From Clostridia bacterium (GTDB lineage: Bacteria > Bacillota_A > Clostridia > Oscillospirales > Acutalibacteraceae), in contig JAFPCJ010000060.1 of the NCBI GenBank assembly GCA_017423885.1, positions 1-10,018 on the forward strand: 10,018 nucleotides of DNA. Direction: 5' to 3'. The translations under genes were made by a program, and so were the position numbers. The notes below the pieces were generated by a model. The model was not told the origin of the DNA. It worked only from the letters and a program-made list of their open reading frames with translations, and did no database searches. This document shows, in pieces, positions 1-7,412 of the stretch. Position 1 is the stretch's first letter. Each line of letters starts with the position of its first letter.

Positions 1-381
1 AAAATAGCGCGCAGAAGCGAAAGCCGTCCTACCCCATCCTCAAGGCTTAATATTGATCACATCCTGACCTACATAAACGAGCATTATGCTAAAGACATTA
101 CAAACGAGGTGCTTTCTAAAGAGTTTAATTTTCATCCGAATTATATCAGCGCAGAATTTAAAAGGCAAATAGGCAAGCCTCTGCACAGATACGTGCTTGA
201 AACGCGCATATACAATGCAGTATCGCTGATAGAATCAGGTCAGCGAAACATCACAGAGCTTGCCCGCCTTACAGGCTTTTCCGATGCAAATTACTTTACC
301 AGATACTTTAAGCTCATCACAGGCACCACACCTGCACGCTATATACGTACTTATAACGGTTCTACCCCACCCCACCGCTGA
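1..381 (+). CDS. AraC/XylS-family transcriptional regulator, C-terminal part (5' end outside window)
   Basis: The frame is open from base 1 and gives 126 residues ending in TGA at 379-381, so the gene starts before the window. The visible part is the AraC-type DNA-binding domain. A first helix-turn-helix covers the stretch with LSKEFNFHPNYISAEFKRQIG, then the linker helix with RYVLETRIYNAVSLI, and a second helix-turn-helix with ITELARLTGFSDANYFTRYFK, followed by the family signature ending TGTTPARYIRTY. This end fixes the family, but the sensor or ligand domain lies upstream and is not seen, so neither inducer nor target genes can be named. It is co-oriented with metK, but metK has its own promoter and riboswitch, so a regulatory link is not implied. 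No convincing terminator follows it. Confidence 0.92.
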   Translation, partial: KIARRSESRPTPSSRLNIDHILTYINEHYAKDITNEVLSKEFNFHPNYISAEFKRQIGKPLHRYVLETRIYNAVSLIESGQRNITELARLTGFSDANYFTRYFKLITGTTPARYIRTYNGSTPPHR

Positions 382-416
382 ATGATAGGTAATATAAGGT
401 AATGCAAAAAAGGGGG

Positions 417-444
417 TTGACAAATCACAAAAATGTGATACAAT
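417..444 (+). promoter_or_regulatory. sigma-A-type promoter of the metK riboswitch leader
   Basis: A perfect -35 TTGACA (417-422) is followed by a 16-nt spacer and a -10 TACAAT (439-444). Transcription would begin at about 450, some 20 nt before the first paired strand of the SAM-I aptamer. This is the layout expected for a riboswitch-controlled leader. Confidence 0.8.
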
Positions 445-469
445 AATGCTTGCAAACTGAATATATCCT

Positions 470-573
470 TATCAAGAGCGGCGGAGGGAACAGGCCCGTT
501 GATGCCCGGCAACCTGTCTTTATGACAAGGTGCCAAATCCTGCGGATATTCCGAAAGATGAGGTTTCTTGATA
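470..573 (+). promoter_or_regulatory. SAM-I (S-box) riboswitch aptamer
   Basis: The leader carries the conserved S-box core in order: AGAG and GG.GGGA near 476-489, GGCCC with TGATGCCCGGCAACC at about 493-514, GGTGCCAAATCC at 529-540, and GAAAGATGAGG at 553-563. The closing P1 helix pairs TATCAAGA (470-477) with TCTTGATA (566-573), 8 bp without mismatch. In this class, binding of S-adenosylmethionine stabilises P1 and favours the downstream terminator, switching off the gene. Its position directly before SAM synthetase makes this a feedback loop in which the product represses its own enzyme. Confidence 0.96.
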
Positions 574-600
574 CCGTCTCTTTCGAGGCGGTTTTATTTA
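573..600 (+). terminator. riboswitch-controlled intrinsic terminator before metK
   Basis: ACCGTCTC (573-580) pairs with GAGGCGGT (585-592) around a TTTC loop, including one G-T pair, and is followed by the T-rich tail TTTTATTTA. It starts at the last base of aptamer helix P1 and lies 25 nt before the metK start codon, so it is the expression platform of the SAM-I switch. I did not find a convincing long antiterminator pairing by eye. Confidence 0.88.
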
Positions 601-624
601 TGTTGAAAAACGGAGGAATTTGAA

Positions 625-1806
625 ATGGCAAAATTTTTATTTACATCCGAATCGGTTACCGAGGGTCATCCCGATAAGGTCAGCGATCTTATATCAGATT
701 CGATACTTGATGCGATAATCGCGCAGGACAAGACCGCTCGCGTTGCTTGCGAGACCTTTTGCACCACAGGCGTAGTCACCGTAATGGGCGAGATCACAAC
801 CACTGCACAGGTAGATATCCCTGCTACAGTCCGTGCGGCACTCTGCGCTATAGGCTATGACGGTCCTGCCGCAGGCTTTGACGGCAACACCTGTGCTGTT
901 ATGACCTCGATAGACAAGCAGTCCCCCGATATTGCAATGGGTGTTGACAATTCTCTTGAATACAAGGACGGTGCCGAGGACGCTTACAATCTTCACGGTG
1001 CAGGCGATCAGGGTATGATGTTCGGCTATGCCTGCAATGAGACCGAGGAGCTTATGCCGCTTACCGCTTCTCTTGCACATAAGTTAGCTTACAGACTTAC
1101 AAGTGTACGCAAGGACTCCACCCTCAAGTATCTGCGTCCCGACGGAAAAACACAGGTGACAGTTGAGTACAATGACGGTGTTCCCACAAGAATAGATGCA
1201 GTTGTAGTATCTACACAGCACAATGAAAGTGTTACACTTGAACAGCTTCGCGCTGATATTCTCGAGCATGTAATCCGCCCGATCATCCCTGAAAAGCTTA
1301 TGGATGATAACACCAAGATCTACATTAATCCTACCGGTCGTTTTGTAATCGGCGGTCCGCAGGGCGATACAGGACTTACCGGACGCAAAATAATCGTTGA
1401 TACCTACGGTGGAGCCGCTCGCCACGGTGGCGGTGCATTCTCGGGAAAGGATCCTACCAAGGTTGACCGCTCTGCCGCTTATGCCGCGCGCTATGTTGCC
1501 AAAAACATTGTTGCCGCAGGTCTTGCAGATAAATGCGAGGTACAGCTCGCCTACGCTATCGGTGTAGCACGTCCTGTTTCGGTAATGATCGAAACCTTCG
1601 GTACAGGAAAGGTAAGTGACGAGCGAATTGCCGAAGCGGTAAACCATGTATTCGATCTTCGTCCTGCCGCTATTATCGATAAGCTCGAGCTTCGCCGTCC
1701 CATCTACTCCAAGACCACAAACTACGGTCATTTCGGCAGAAATGATGCTGACTTTACTTGGGAAAAGACAGATAAAACACAGGAGCTTCTGGCGTTTATA
1801 GGATAA
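625..1806 (+). CDS. metK: S-adenosylmethionine synthetase (methionine adenosyltransferase)
   Basis: This cytosolic enzyme makes S-adenosylmethionine from methionine and ATP, releasing phosphate and diphosphate. The 393-residue length is normal for bacterial MetK. Visible signatures are the N-terminal substrate motif GHPDKVSD (residues 14-21), the family signature [12 protein letters not shown] (125-136), and the glycine-rich phosphate loop GGGAFSGKD (268-276) followed by [10 protein letters not shown]. The start ATG has a strong GGAGG site (612-616) at 8-nt spacing. Expression is controlled by the SAM-I riboswitch and terminator in the leader. It is monocistronic: a strong hairpin terminator follows the stop, and the next genes run the other way. 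Nothing is truncated or unusual in the protein. Confidence 0.98.
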   Translation: MAKFLFTSESVTEGHPDKVSDLISDSILDAIIAQDKTARVACETFCTTGVVTVMGEITTTAQVDIPATVRAALCAIGYDGPAAGFDGNTCAVMTSIDKQSPDIAMGVDNSLEYKDGAEDAYNLHGAGDQGMMFGYACNETEELMPLTASLAHKLAYRLTSVRKDSTLKYLRPDGKTQVTVEYNDGVPTRIDAVVVSTQHNESVTLEQLRADILEHVIRPIIPEKLMDDNTKIYINPTGRFVIGGPQGDTGLTGRKIIVDTYGGAARHGGGAFSGKDPTKVDRSAAYAARYVAKNIVAAGLADKCEVQLAYAIGVARPVSVMIETFGTGKVSDERIAEAVNHVFDLRPAAIIDKLELRRPIYSKTTNYGHFGRNDADFTWEKTDKTQELLAFIG

Positions 1807-1824
1807 AAAACAGCATTTAATATC

Positions 1825-1870
1825 AAAGAGAGAACAAACGGTTTTTAATTCCGAATGTTCTCTCTTTTTT
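1825..1870 (+). terminator. intrinsic terminator of metK
   Basis: AAAGAGAGAACA (1825-1836) pairs perfectly with TGTTCTCTCTTT (1856-1867). After a 2-nt internal mismatch a further CGG/CCG pairing (1839-1841 with 1851-1853) extends the stem, and a run of six T follows (1865-1870). It begins 18 nt after the metK stop. On the opposite strand the hairpin lies just past the stop of the kinase gene, but it is followed there by a much weaker T tail, so termination from that side is possible but less certain. Confidence 0.9.
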
Positions 1871-2438
1871 ATGTTTTCAAGATGAACTCGCAATCATCCT
1901 GCGGTCTACATTCCGAGAAATACTTTTCTTCAAGCGGTATCCAGCGCTCTTTGAACATTTTAAGCGCGGCTTCGCCGTTGCGCTTGCGTATACGCTCAAT
2001 TCTTGTTTCTAACTTGCAATCAACAAATATCTTAAAGTCATAATACTGCTTTAAGGCTTTATGGCAGGAATATGTACCCTCTATCAAGGTCACACTTTTA
2101 GGTTCTACCGATATTTCTTCCCCCAAAGACATAGTACTGCAATCAAAGGGACGGTAGCTGAAGCTTTTACCCAAAGAGAGCGGAATAAGCACTTCCGCTA
2201 AAAAGCGTTCATGGTCGATATTCTCCCCTGCCGATTTATAGCGTTCAGCCGTTCTTTGCTCGGGGCGCAGAAAAAAGTCATCCATGTGAATTACATCAGC
2301 CCCAAAATATTCCGAAATAGATTTTGCGAGCAGAGTTTTGCCTGCGGCACATCTACCGTCTATCGCTATCATAATATGTTCCTTTTTGGCCATCAGGTCA
2401 TATATCGCTCTTAAAATATCCGTGGTATTATCATTCAT
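1869..2438 (-). CDS. uridine-kinase-like P-loop kinase (PRK/uridine kinase superfamily), substrate unknown
   Basis: The 189-residue protein has a Walker A loop GRCAAGKT (residues 28-35), the acidic motif HMDDFF (51-56) seen after strand 2 in uridine kinase/phosphoribulokinase-type enzymes, a GENIDHERF segment (71-79), the Walker-B-like strand LIEGTYS (118-124), and an arginine-rich lid RIERIRKRNG (146-155). It should transfer phosphate from ATP to a small hydroxyl compound in the cytoplasm. The superfamily includes uridine kinase, type I pantothenate kinase and nicotinamide riboside kinase, and the protein is too short and divergent to choose among them by eye. Its ATG overlaps the stop of the ECF S-component gene by 8 nt (ATGAATGA), with an AAGGTGA ribosome site, so it is translationally coupled to the transporter gene. 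It is last in the operon and faces metK. Confidence 0.85.
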   Translation of the reverse strand: MNDNTTDILRAIYDLMAKKEHIMIAIDGRCAAGKTLLAKSISEYFGADVIHMDDFFLRPEQRTAERYKSAGENIDHERFLAEVLIPLSLGKSFSYRPFDCSTMSLGEEISVEPKSVTLIEGTYSCHKALKQYYDFKIFVDCKLETRIERIRKRNGEAALKMFKERWIPLEEKYFSECRPQDDCEFILKT

Positions 2439-2985
2439 CCTGCTTCACCTTTTCTATAGGCACTAGTCCCGCTCGCTTTAAAAGCAACATAACTGCAGGA
2501 ATAAGGATAAGCTGAAGTATTATTCCCGGCAAGGCTGTAGTAAAGGCAGAAGCCGCAAACATTGAAAATGTAAATACGGTGCTTTGGGTGCCTAGCATTA
2601 CCGCCATAACGATACCCCAGACCGCTCTTCCGCCAAGGATTGCAAGCAGTAACGCTATGTAGACAGAAGCGGCTCCCTTGGTCTTTCTCAATTTGAAAAC
2701 GGCTCCTGATATAAAACCGTATGCGCCCAATTCGAACGCCATAGCAATAGCGGTAGGATAAAGCTGCGGCATATGAAACCATGCACTTCTGCACAATGGC
2801 ATAAGCGCACCCACTATAAGACCGTAAACAGGACCGCATATAAATCCGCAAAGCATCGCAGGTATATGCATAGGCAGAAGCATTTTACCTATCTGCGGTA
2901 TTTGTCCGGTAAAAAATGGCAGTACGAGTCCGAGCGCCAAAAAAAGAGCCGATAAAACATTTCTCTTTAAGGTATTGCTTTTCAT
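2431..2985 (-). CDS. ECF transporter S-component (substrate-binding membrane subunit)
   Basis: The 184-residue, very hydrophobic protein has about six membrane segments: roughly residues 8-30, 35-62, 76-100, 106-131 and a C-terminal stretch around 135-172 that can hold one or two. The N-terminal ALFLALGLV helix and the conserved loop with PMHIPAMLCGFICGPVYGLIVG are typical of S-components of energy-coupling factor vitamin transporters. Such proteins bind the substrate and dock onto a shared EcfA/A'/T module, which is not encoded here, so this would be a group II system using the module from elsewhere. The substrate is not determinable; the PMHIP-type loop reminds me of predicted pantothenate-type S-components, but that is only a recollection. 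Its ATG overlaps the preceding stop as ATGA (4 nt), with AAGGAGG as ribosome site. It is coupled to the isomerase-like gene before it and the kinase after it. Confidence 0.88.
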   Translation of the reverse strand: MKSNTLKRNVLSALFLALGLVLPFFTGQIPQIGKMLLPMHIPAMLCGFICGPVYGLIVGALMPLCRSAWFHMPQLYPTAIAMAFELGAYGFISGAVFKLRKTKGAASVYIALLLAILGGRAVWGIVMAVMLGTQSTVFTFSMFAASAFTTALPGIILQLILIPAVMLLLKRAGLVPIEKVKQDE

Positions 2986-3764
2986 AAACTTAAATCCTCC
3001 TTAAGCTTTTGGAGTGACTCGAAAATTTCATCAAAGCTTTCGTACGCTTTACTGTATACCTCTATAACGGCGTTACCGTCATAGCCGAGTGCCGAAAGGC
3101 GCTCAAACATTCCTGCAAAATCAAAGTTACCTCTTTTAGGTAAAAGGCAGTCGTCACAAGGCGTGCTGTCACTGATATGCAGATGCTTTATATTTTCTCC
3201 TATTTCTTCAATCGCATCAAACGGAGTGTAGCCGCGGCGGATGCATTGCTTTGTATCAAGGCAGAATTCTGCGCTTTTACCGAGATGCTTTTTCATTTCC
3301 GAAAGAAAGCGAAGCTCTCCTGCTCTGAATTTTGCGGCATTTTCCTGCAAAAGAATACCGCCGCCCTCTCGGACGCACTCGGCAATCTTCAAAAAGCGCT
3401 CGCAATACTGTTCGCAGTTCAGAATGCCGTTATCCTTTCCGCCATGCATGATAATATATTTTGCTCCGAGCATCGCGGCTATCTGACCGTAACGGCGATA
3501 TTGGTCAAGTCCCTGCTGTGTTCTTCTGTCATAAGCGGAAAAGAGCATAAAGGATTCCGCAAGCGACATCGTAGGATGAAGTGACACTATCTCGGTAACG
3601 CCTGCATCCTTTATCCTGACCAGCTCACGGACAAATTCATCAGTCAGCTCGCATTCAGCATTAAAAAACACTTCGGTACATTCTATGCCCTTATCCACTA
3701 TCTTTTTAAGTGCCTTTTCGGTTTCAAGCGGATAAAAGCATGCGGTAGAAATTCCTATCTTCAT
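2982..3764 (-). CDS. sugar phosphate isomerase/epimerase-like TIM-barrel protein (xylose isomerase-like / AP endonuclease 2 fold)
   Basis: From the ATG at 3762-3764 the protein is 260 residues and begins MKIGISTACF, as usual for this family. The metal-site pattern of the family is visible: His107 in IIMHGG, Glu141 in LLQEN, Asp170 in CLDTK, His196 in HLHISD and Glu235 in VIEVY. The protein should be a cytosolic metal-dependent isomerase, epimerase or related enzyme acting on a sugar-like or polyol substrate; the exact reaction cannot be told. A TTG four codons upstream (3774-3776) overlaps the rqcH stop as TTGA and could be an alternative start adding four residues. I prefer the ATG because GAGAG sits about 5 nt before it and the N-terminus matches the first barrel strand. 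It sits 8 nt after rqcH and overlaps the ECF gene by 4 nt. Confidence 0.85.
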   Translation of the reverse strand: MKIGISTACFYPLETEKALKKIVDKGIECTEVFFNAECELTDEFVRELVRIKDAGVTEIVSLHPTMSLAESFMLFSAYDRRTQQGLDQYRRYGQIAAMLGAKYIIMHGGKDNGILNCEQYCERFLKIAECVREGGGILLQENAAKFRAGELRFLSEMKKHLGKSAEFCLDTKQCIRRGYTPFDAIEEIGENIKHLHISDSTPCDDCLLPKRGNFDFAGMFERLSALGYDGNAVIEVYSKAYESFDEIFESLQKLKEDLSL

Positions 3765-3772
3765 TATTTCTC

Positions 3773-5485
3773 TCAACTCTCACTCGGCGTTACATAGACT
3801 GTCTGATTGGTGGTATAAATAACCATTCCCGCCTTTGCGCCGTTAGGCTTTTTAACAAACTTTACCCTTGTATAATCCACAGGCACCTGCGATGAAGCCG
3901 ATGCTTTTGAATGAAACGCCGCAAGTCTCGCCGCGAAAAGCACAGTCTCGTCACTTACCGCCTCGCCCCCACAGCAGACCAAAACATGCGAGCCTGCAAT
4001 GTTTTTAACATGGAACCAAAGGTCATTCTTTGCGGCAATACGGGTGGTTATCTCATCATTCTGACGGTTATTTTTGCCCACAAGAATACGGTATCCTTCT
4101 TTACTTGTGTATTCCTTGATGGGCGACGATACCGTCTTTTTCTTCTTTTGTTCACTCTTTTGCGGTAAATATCCCGACTCTGCAAGCTCCTCGCGTATCT
4201 CGGCAAGCTCTGCCATGCTTTCGCTTCGACTCAAAGCATCAAGCACCGATTCAAGGTATTCGATCTCCTTTTCATCCTGTGCGGTAAGAGCGGTCAGCGT
4301 CTGCTCGGCAGTATAGCTTTTCTTATATTCCTTAAAATATTTCGCGGCATTGTTGGCAGGTGTAAGTGCAGGATCAAGCGGTATTTCTATTTCGCTTAAT
4401 TCGGGATCGTAGTAATTCTGCACCACCGCACGGCGACTGCCGTTTTCTATAGCATAAAGATTTGCCTTTATAAGCTCTCCGTAAATTCTGAAGCGTTCAC
4501 GGTCAGCACATCCGCGAAGCTCCTCTCTTCGCAATGCCAAACGCTTTATTGCGCGCGAAAGCGCATTGTTTACAAGCTTTAATATATCGCCTGCCGCTCT
4601 TTGCATACGCGCATGAAGCTCACGCTTGGAGTAAAAAGCATCAAGCAGTTCTCCGAAGCTGTTGTACTCGATTCGTTGATACCTTTCCCCGTACTGTCCG
4701 ATATCGGTATATGAGAAATCGGCAGGAGCGCCGTTTTCATCGCAAAGAAGCGTTGGCTTACCGTCAATTATATCGTGTTTAATTTCACTTAAAGCACGAA
4801 GTAAAGCGCTGCTGTCTTTAGCTGTACAAGCCTCGATATCATCACCGTAAGCTCTGTAGGCTATCTCGCGGCAGATAAGCGGAGACAATCCGTCAAAGGT
4901 AGATATCAACGCTTTTGATAAAGCACAGTCAGACCTTAATATTTCCTCGCAAACGCTTTCAAGCGTACATTCGGTAATATCAAGCTTACCCTGCGGTTCG
5001 GGGTATGTATACGCAGCCCCCGGATGGATAAGTCTTTTAGCTGACTCAATATCGCTTCTGCGGACAGCATCAATGGTCTTACCCTTATCGTCAACAAGTA
5101 TTATATTGCTTTGATTTCCTATAAGCTCGCAGACCACACGCGGCTTTACGCGGTCGCCCATTTCATCGGTAGCCTCAAATTCAAGCTCGATTACCCTTTC
5201 AAGGGAATTTTGGTTGACCGAAATCAGCCTTGCGCCCGAAAAATGCTTACGGGCAAGCATGCAGAACATAGGAGCAACCGCAGGATTTTCAAGCTTTGTT
5301 TCGGTAAACTGAATTCGAGCACCACCCGGACGCGAGCAGATAAGAAGTCTTGCCGCAAAGCCTTTTTTGCGCAATAAAAAAACCAGCTCATCTCTCGACG
5401 GCTGGTAGATCTTATCGATATGACAATCGATCGCTCTCTTCAGCTCATTAACCGTATTTCGGGTAAAACCTCCGTCAAATGGCAT
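3773..5485 (-). CDS. rqcH: ribosome quality-control factor RqcH (NFACT / Rqc2 family, formerly 'fibronectin-binding protein')
   Basis: The 570-residue protein has the NFACT architecture. The NFACT-N domain starts MPFDGGFTRNTVNELK, with GKIYQP-like and VFLLRKKG strands, and the segment ending LIGNQSNIILVDDKGK (about residues 120-136). The HhH and coiled-coil region spans roughly 265-430. The C-terminal NFACT-R domain (about 455-560) contains TSKEGYRILVGKNNRQND and DLWFHVKNIAGSHVL. In Bacillus subtilis RqcH binds stalled 50S subunits carrying peptidyl-tRNA and recruits alanyl-tRNA to add C-terminal poly-alanine degradation tags. The usual Asp-Arg pair of the N domain appears here as Glu96-Arg97. 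The start ATG has GGAGG at 6 nt and overlaps trmK by 11 nt; the combination with trmK groups two tRNA/ribosome-related functions. Confidence 0.95.
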   Translation of the reverse strand: MPFDGGFTRNTVNELKRAIDCHIDKIYQPSRDELVFLLRKKGFAARLLICSRPGGARIQFTETKLENPAVAPMFCMLARKHFSGARLISVNQNSLERVIELEFEATDEMGDRVKPRVVCELIGNQSNIILVDDKGKTIDAVRRSDIESAKRLIHPGAAYTYPEPQGKLDITECTLESVCEEILRSDCALSKALISTFDGLSPLICREIAYRAYGDDIEACTAKDSSALLRALSEIKHDIIDGKPTLLCDENGAPADFSYTDIGQYGERYQRIEYNSFGELLDAFYSKRELHARMQRAAGDILKLVNNALSRAIKRLALRREELRGCADRERFRIYGELIKANLYAIENGSRRAVVQNYYDPELSEIEIPLDPALTPANNAAKYFKEYKKSYTAEQTLTALTAQDEKEIEYLESVLDALSRSESMAELAEIREELAESGYLPQKSEQKKKKTVSSPIKEYTSKEGYRILVGKNNRQNDEITTRIAAKNDLWFHVKNIAGSHVLVCCGGEAVSDETVLFAARLAAFHSKASASSQVPVDYTRVKFVKKPNGAKAGMVIYTTNQTVYVTPSES

Positions 5486-6164
5486 CTGAATCCTCCATCA
5501 GCCGAAGCATAGCCTCGGCAGCCGCTTTATTTTCAAGGTATTTTTCCTCCTGCCCCGATATTCCCTCAAGGCTTTCAGCGCAGGAGCGCACGCGGCGATA
5601 CTGTTTTAAAATATATTCTCTGTCGGCTTGTGTGTTACATTTAATTCCGCCGACATATCGGTATTCGGGCGCAATATCGCGCTTTATACCGTCAAATCTT
5701 GCAACAATGACCGAATAGACCTTACCATTTTCTGATAAGGTCTGTTCTGTTTCTATTCCGAAGCCCTCGTCTGCCAGAAAGTCTCTCAAGGCTTCGCATG
5801 AGGTCATAGCCTGTAAAATAAGCGTGACAGCATTGTCCTTGACCCACGGTGCACGCTCAAGAATACCTGCGATCACCTCGCCGCCCATTCCTGCTATAAC
5901 CACTGTATCAGCTTCTTCGCGGCATACAGCCGCAAGTCCGTCACATCTACGCAACACAACCCCCGAAACACCCATTCTTTCAAGGTTTTTCGCGGCATTT
6001 GCAAGCGGCTTTTCCCGAATATCCGTGGCAATAACAGACCGTACCCTGCCGCTTGAAATAAGCGCGGCAGGCAGATATCCGTGATCAGTTCCAACATCAC
6101 AAACAGCAGCATTTTGCGGTATGAAGGACATTAAAAGAGCAAGTCTCTCGCTTAAAGGAATCAC
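5475..6164 (-). CDS. trmK: tRNA (adenine22-N1)-methyltransferase
   Basis: The 229-residue protein matches TrmK (YqfN family), which uses S-adenosylmethionine to methylate N1 of A22 in bacterial tRNAs. It has the early LSERLALL helix, motif I CDVGTDHGYLP (residues 22-32), ATDI (46-49) for cofactor ribose binding, CDGL (74-77) and IAGMGG (90-95), all typical of the family, followed by a C-terminal helical tail with a coiled-coil look (about 180-225). The start is GTG at 6162-6164, overlapping the preceding stop as GTGA. No Shine-Dalgarno site is visible before it, so initiation probably depends on coupling. I keep GTG rather than the in-frame ATG at residue 12 because the LSERL element belongs to the family N-terminus. 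It overlaps rqcH by 11 nt. Confidence 0.94.
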   Translation of the reverse strand: MIPLSERLALLMSFIPQNAAVCDVGTDHGYLPAALISSGRVRSVIATDIREKPLANAAKNLERMGVSGVVLRRCDGLAAVCREEADTVVIAGMGGEVIAGILERAPWVKDNAVTLILQAMTSCEALRDFLADEGFGIETEQTLSENGKVYSVIVARFDGIKRDIAPEYRYVGGIKCNTQADREYILKQYRRVRSCAESLEGISGQEEKYLENKAAAEAMLRLMEDSDAI

Positions 6165-6361
6165 TTGTCAGCAAAAAAGGCGTTAAGCTTTTCAAGCAGA
6201 GCATTGCAATCGGTACCGTGAACCATGCAAGCCTGTTCAATAGTCTCCCCTCTTGAAGCGGGGCAACCGAGACAATGCATTCCTATCTCGAAGAAGTATT
6301 TTGCGGCACCTGTATCTATATCAAGTACCTCACCAATAAGCATATCTTTTGTAATTTTCAT
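6161..6361 (-). CDS. DUF1858 / hybrid-cluster-associated redox disulfide domain protein
   Basis: The small 66-residue protein starts MKITKDMLIGEVLDID and carries the CLGC motif (Cys30, Cys33) inside FEIGMHCLGCPASRGETIEQAC, the pattern of DUF1858-type stand-alone redox-disulfide proteins and of the N-terminal ScdA-like domain. Cys45 and Cys52 are extra cysteines. Such proteins are found beside hybrid cluster proteins or in anaerobe operons and are thought to act in thiol or iron-sulfur redox chemistry; the true role is unknown. A strong AAGGAGA site precedes the ATG. It lies 11 nt after yhaM and overlaps trmK as GTGA, so it sits inside an RNA/translation operon with no hybrid cluster protein in view. 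Confidence 0.88.
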   Translation of the reverse strand: MKITKDMLIGEVLDIDTGAAKYFFEIGMHCLGCPASRGETIEQACMVHGTDCNALLEKLNAFFADK

Positions 6362-6372
6362 TTCGTTCTCCT

Positions 6373-7341
6373 TTAAAATAATTCAGTTTCTTTTTCTATA
6401 TCCGTGCGCGTATGGCGGTAAAGCTTGCGATTATCAAGCGCCCACACACGATTGGAAAAGCCATTGATCTCTGCGCCGCGCACAGCCTCGCGCATCTCAA
6501 AAACGCGCGCATCCATAAGGTCAAGCTCGCTTAAAAGCTCGGCTTCAATAAACATAGGACGGACAGCCGCTCCGAATTCGGGCTCACCGTGATGCGAGAT
6601 TATCATATGCTGAAGCATCATAACGGTATTTTCATCTGTACCGAGACGCTTTGCATATTCCGATATCTTTACAGCCCCCATAACGAGATGCCCGAGCAGA
6701 TTGCCTTGAACAGAGTAGTCATCAGCAATGCCTGTATCCCCTACTATAAATTCATCAAGCTTTGAAATATCATGAAGCATCGCTCCTGCAAGCAAAAGTT
6801 CACGGTCAACAAACGGGTATATCTTGCAAACTCCCTCGGCAAGGCGCACGATGGAAAGCGTATGGAACAGCAAGCCGCCGCGCATGGCATGATGCAGTTT
6901 AAAGGCGGCAGGCCAATAAAGCATAGCCATACGGTTATCCTTTAATATCTCGGTAACAAGGGTGCGAAGTCCCTCATCCTTAAAGCCTTGAGCAATGGAA
7001 AGCAGTTCATCAAGCATCTGCTCTCCGCTGTATTCGGTAGCAGGAACAAACTCCTCCATACTTACATTATCACTCGGTACGGTATGTCTTATACGCTCAA
7101 CATTAAGCTGATCGGTATTATTGAACTGACGGATAACACCTCGCACCTTTACTATCTCGTTAACCGCAAATTCGCCATGCTCTGCAGAAGAATAGCGCCA
7201 AAGCTTACCGTTTATCTCGCCACTCTTATCCGAAAGAGCAATATCAAGATAATCGCCGTTTTTTCCGCTTTTGACCTCAACGCTTCTGATAAGGCAGTAG
7301 CCCTCTACTCGACCGTTATTATCTACGGGTGTAAAATTCAT
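6373..7341 (-). CDS. yhaM: 3'-5' exoribonuclease YhaM family (OB fold + HD phosphohydrolase domain)
   Basis: The 322-residue protein has an N-terminal OB-fold nucleic-acid-binding domain (about residues 12-86, with YLDIALSDKSGEINGKLW and VKVRGVIRQFNNTDQLNV) and a central HD domain with metal ligands His160 (LLFHTLSIV), His190-Asp191 (MLHDISK), His218 (GHLVMG) and His250/His251 (ISHHGEPEFG). This is the YhaM architecture; the B. subtilis enzyme degrades RNA, and also ssDNA, from the 3' end in a metal-dependent way. Length matches the family. It is the first gene of the long minus-strand run and has its own promoter (7384-7412), with AAAGGAT as ribosome site. Neighbours trmK and rqcH suggest a shared RNA/translation maintenance unit. 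Confidence 0.94.
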   Translation of the reverse strand: MNFTPVDNNGRVEGYCLIRSVEVKSGKNGDYLDIALSDKSGEINGKLWRYSSAEHGEFAVNEIVKVRGVIRQFNNTDQLNVERIRHTVPSDNVSMEEFVPATEYSGEQMLDELLSIAQGFKDEGLRTLVTEILKDNRMAMLYWPAAFKLHHAMRGGLLFHTLSIVRLAEGVCKIYPFVDRELLLAGAMLHDISKLDEFIVGDTGIADDYSVQGNLLGHLVMGAVKISEYAKRLGTDENTVMMLQHMIISHHGEPEFGAAVRPMFIEAELLSELDLMDARVFEMREAVRGAEINGFSNRVWALDNRKLYRHTRTDIEKETELF

Positions 7342-7383
7342 AAATGCTTATCCTTTACTGTGTTGGTAAAATGGTTACAATAT

Positions 7384-7412
7384 ATTATACAATGCATCAA
7401 TTAATAATTCAA
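7384..7412 (-). promoter_or_regulatory. promoter of the yhaM-trmK-rqcH operon
   Basis: On the minus strand, -35 TTGAAT (7407-7412) is separated by exactly 17 nt from a perfect -10 TATAAT (7384-7389). Transcription would start near 7377, about 35 nt before the yhaM ATG. The -35 overlaps the queT stop codon, and no terminator is visible between queT and yhaM, so read-through from the lexA unit may add to expression. Confidence 0.78.

Noticed and set aside
382..416. Terminator after the AraC-type gene
   Set aside because: Only a CCCC/GGGG pairing over a long A/T-rich loop is possible, with no T run; too weak to call.
1084..1893. 269-codon open frame on the minus strand across metK
   Set aside because: It is antisense to metK, whose protein matches its family over the full length; the antisense translation is cysteine- and serine-rich with no recognisable domain and no good ribosome site. 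The open frame is a codon-bias shadow.
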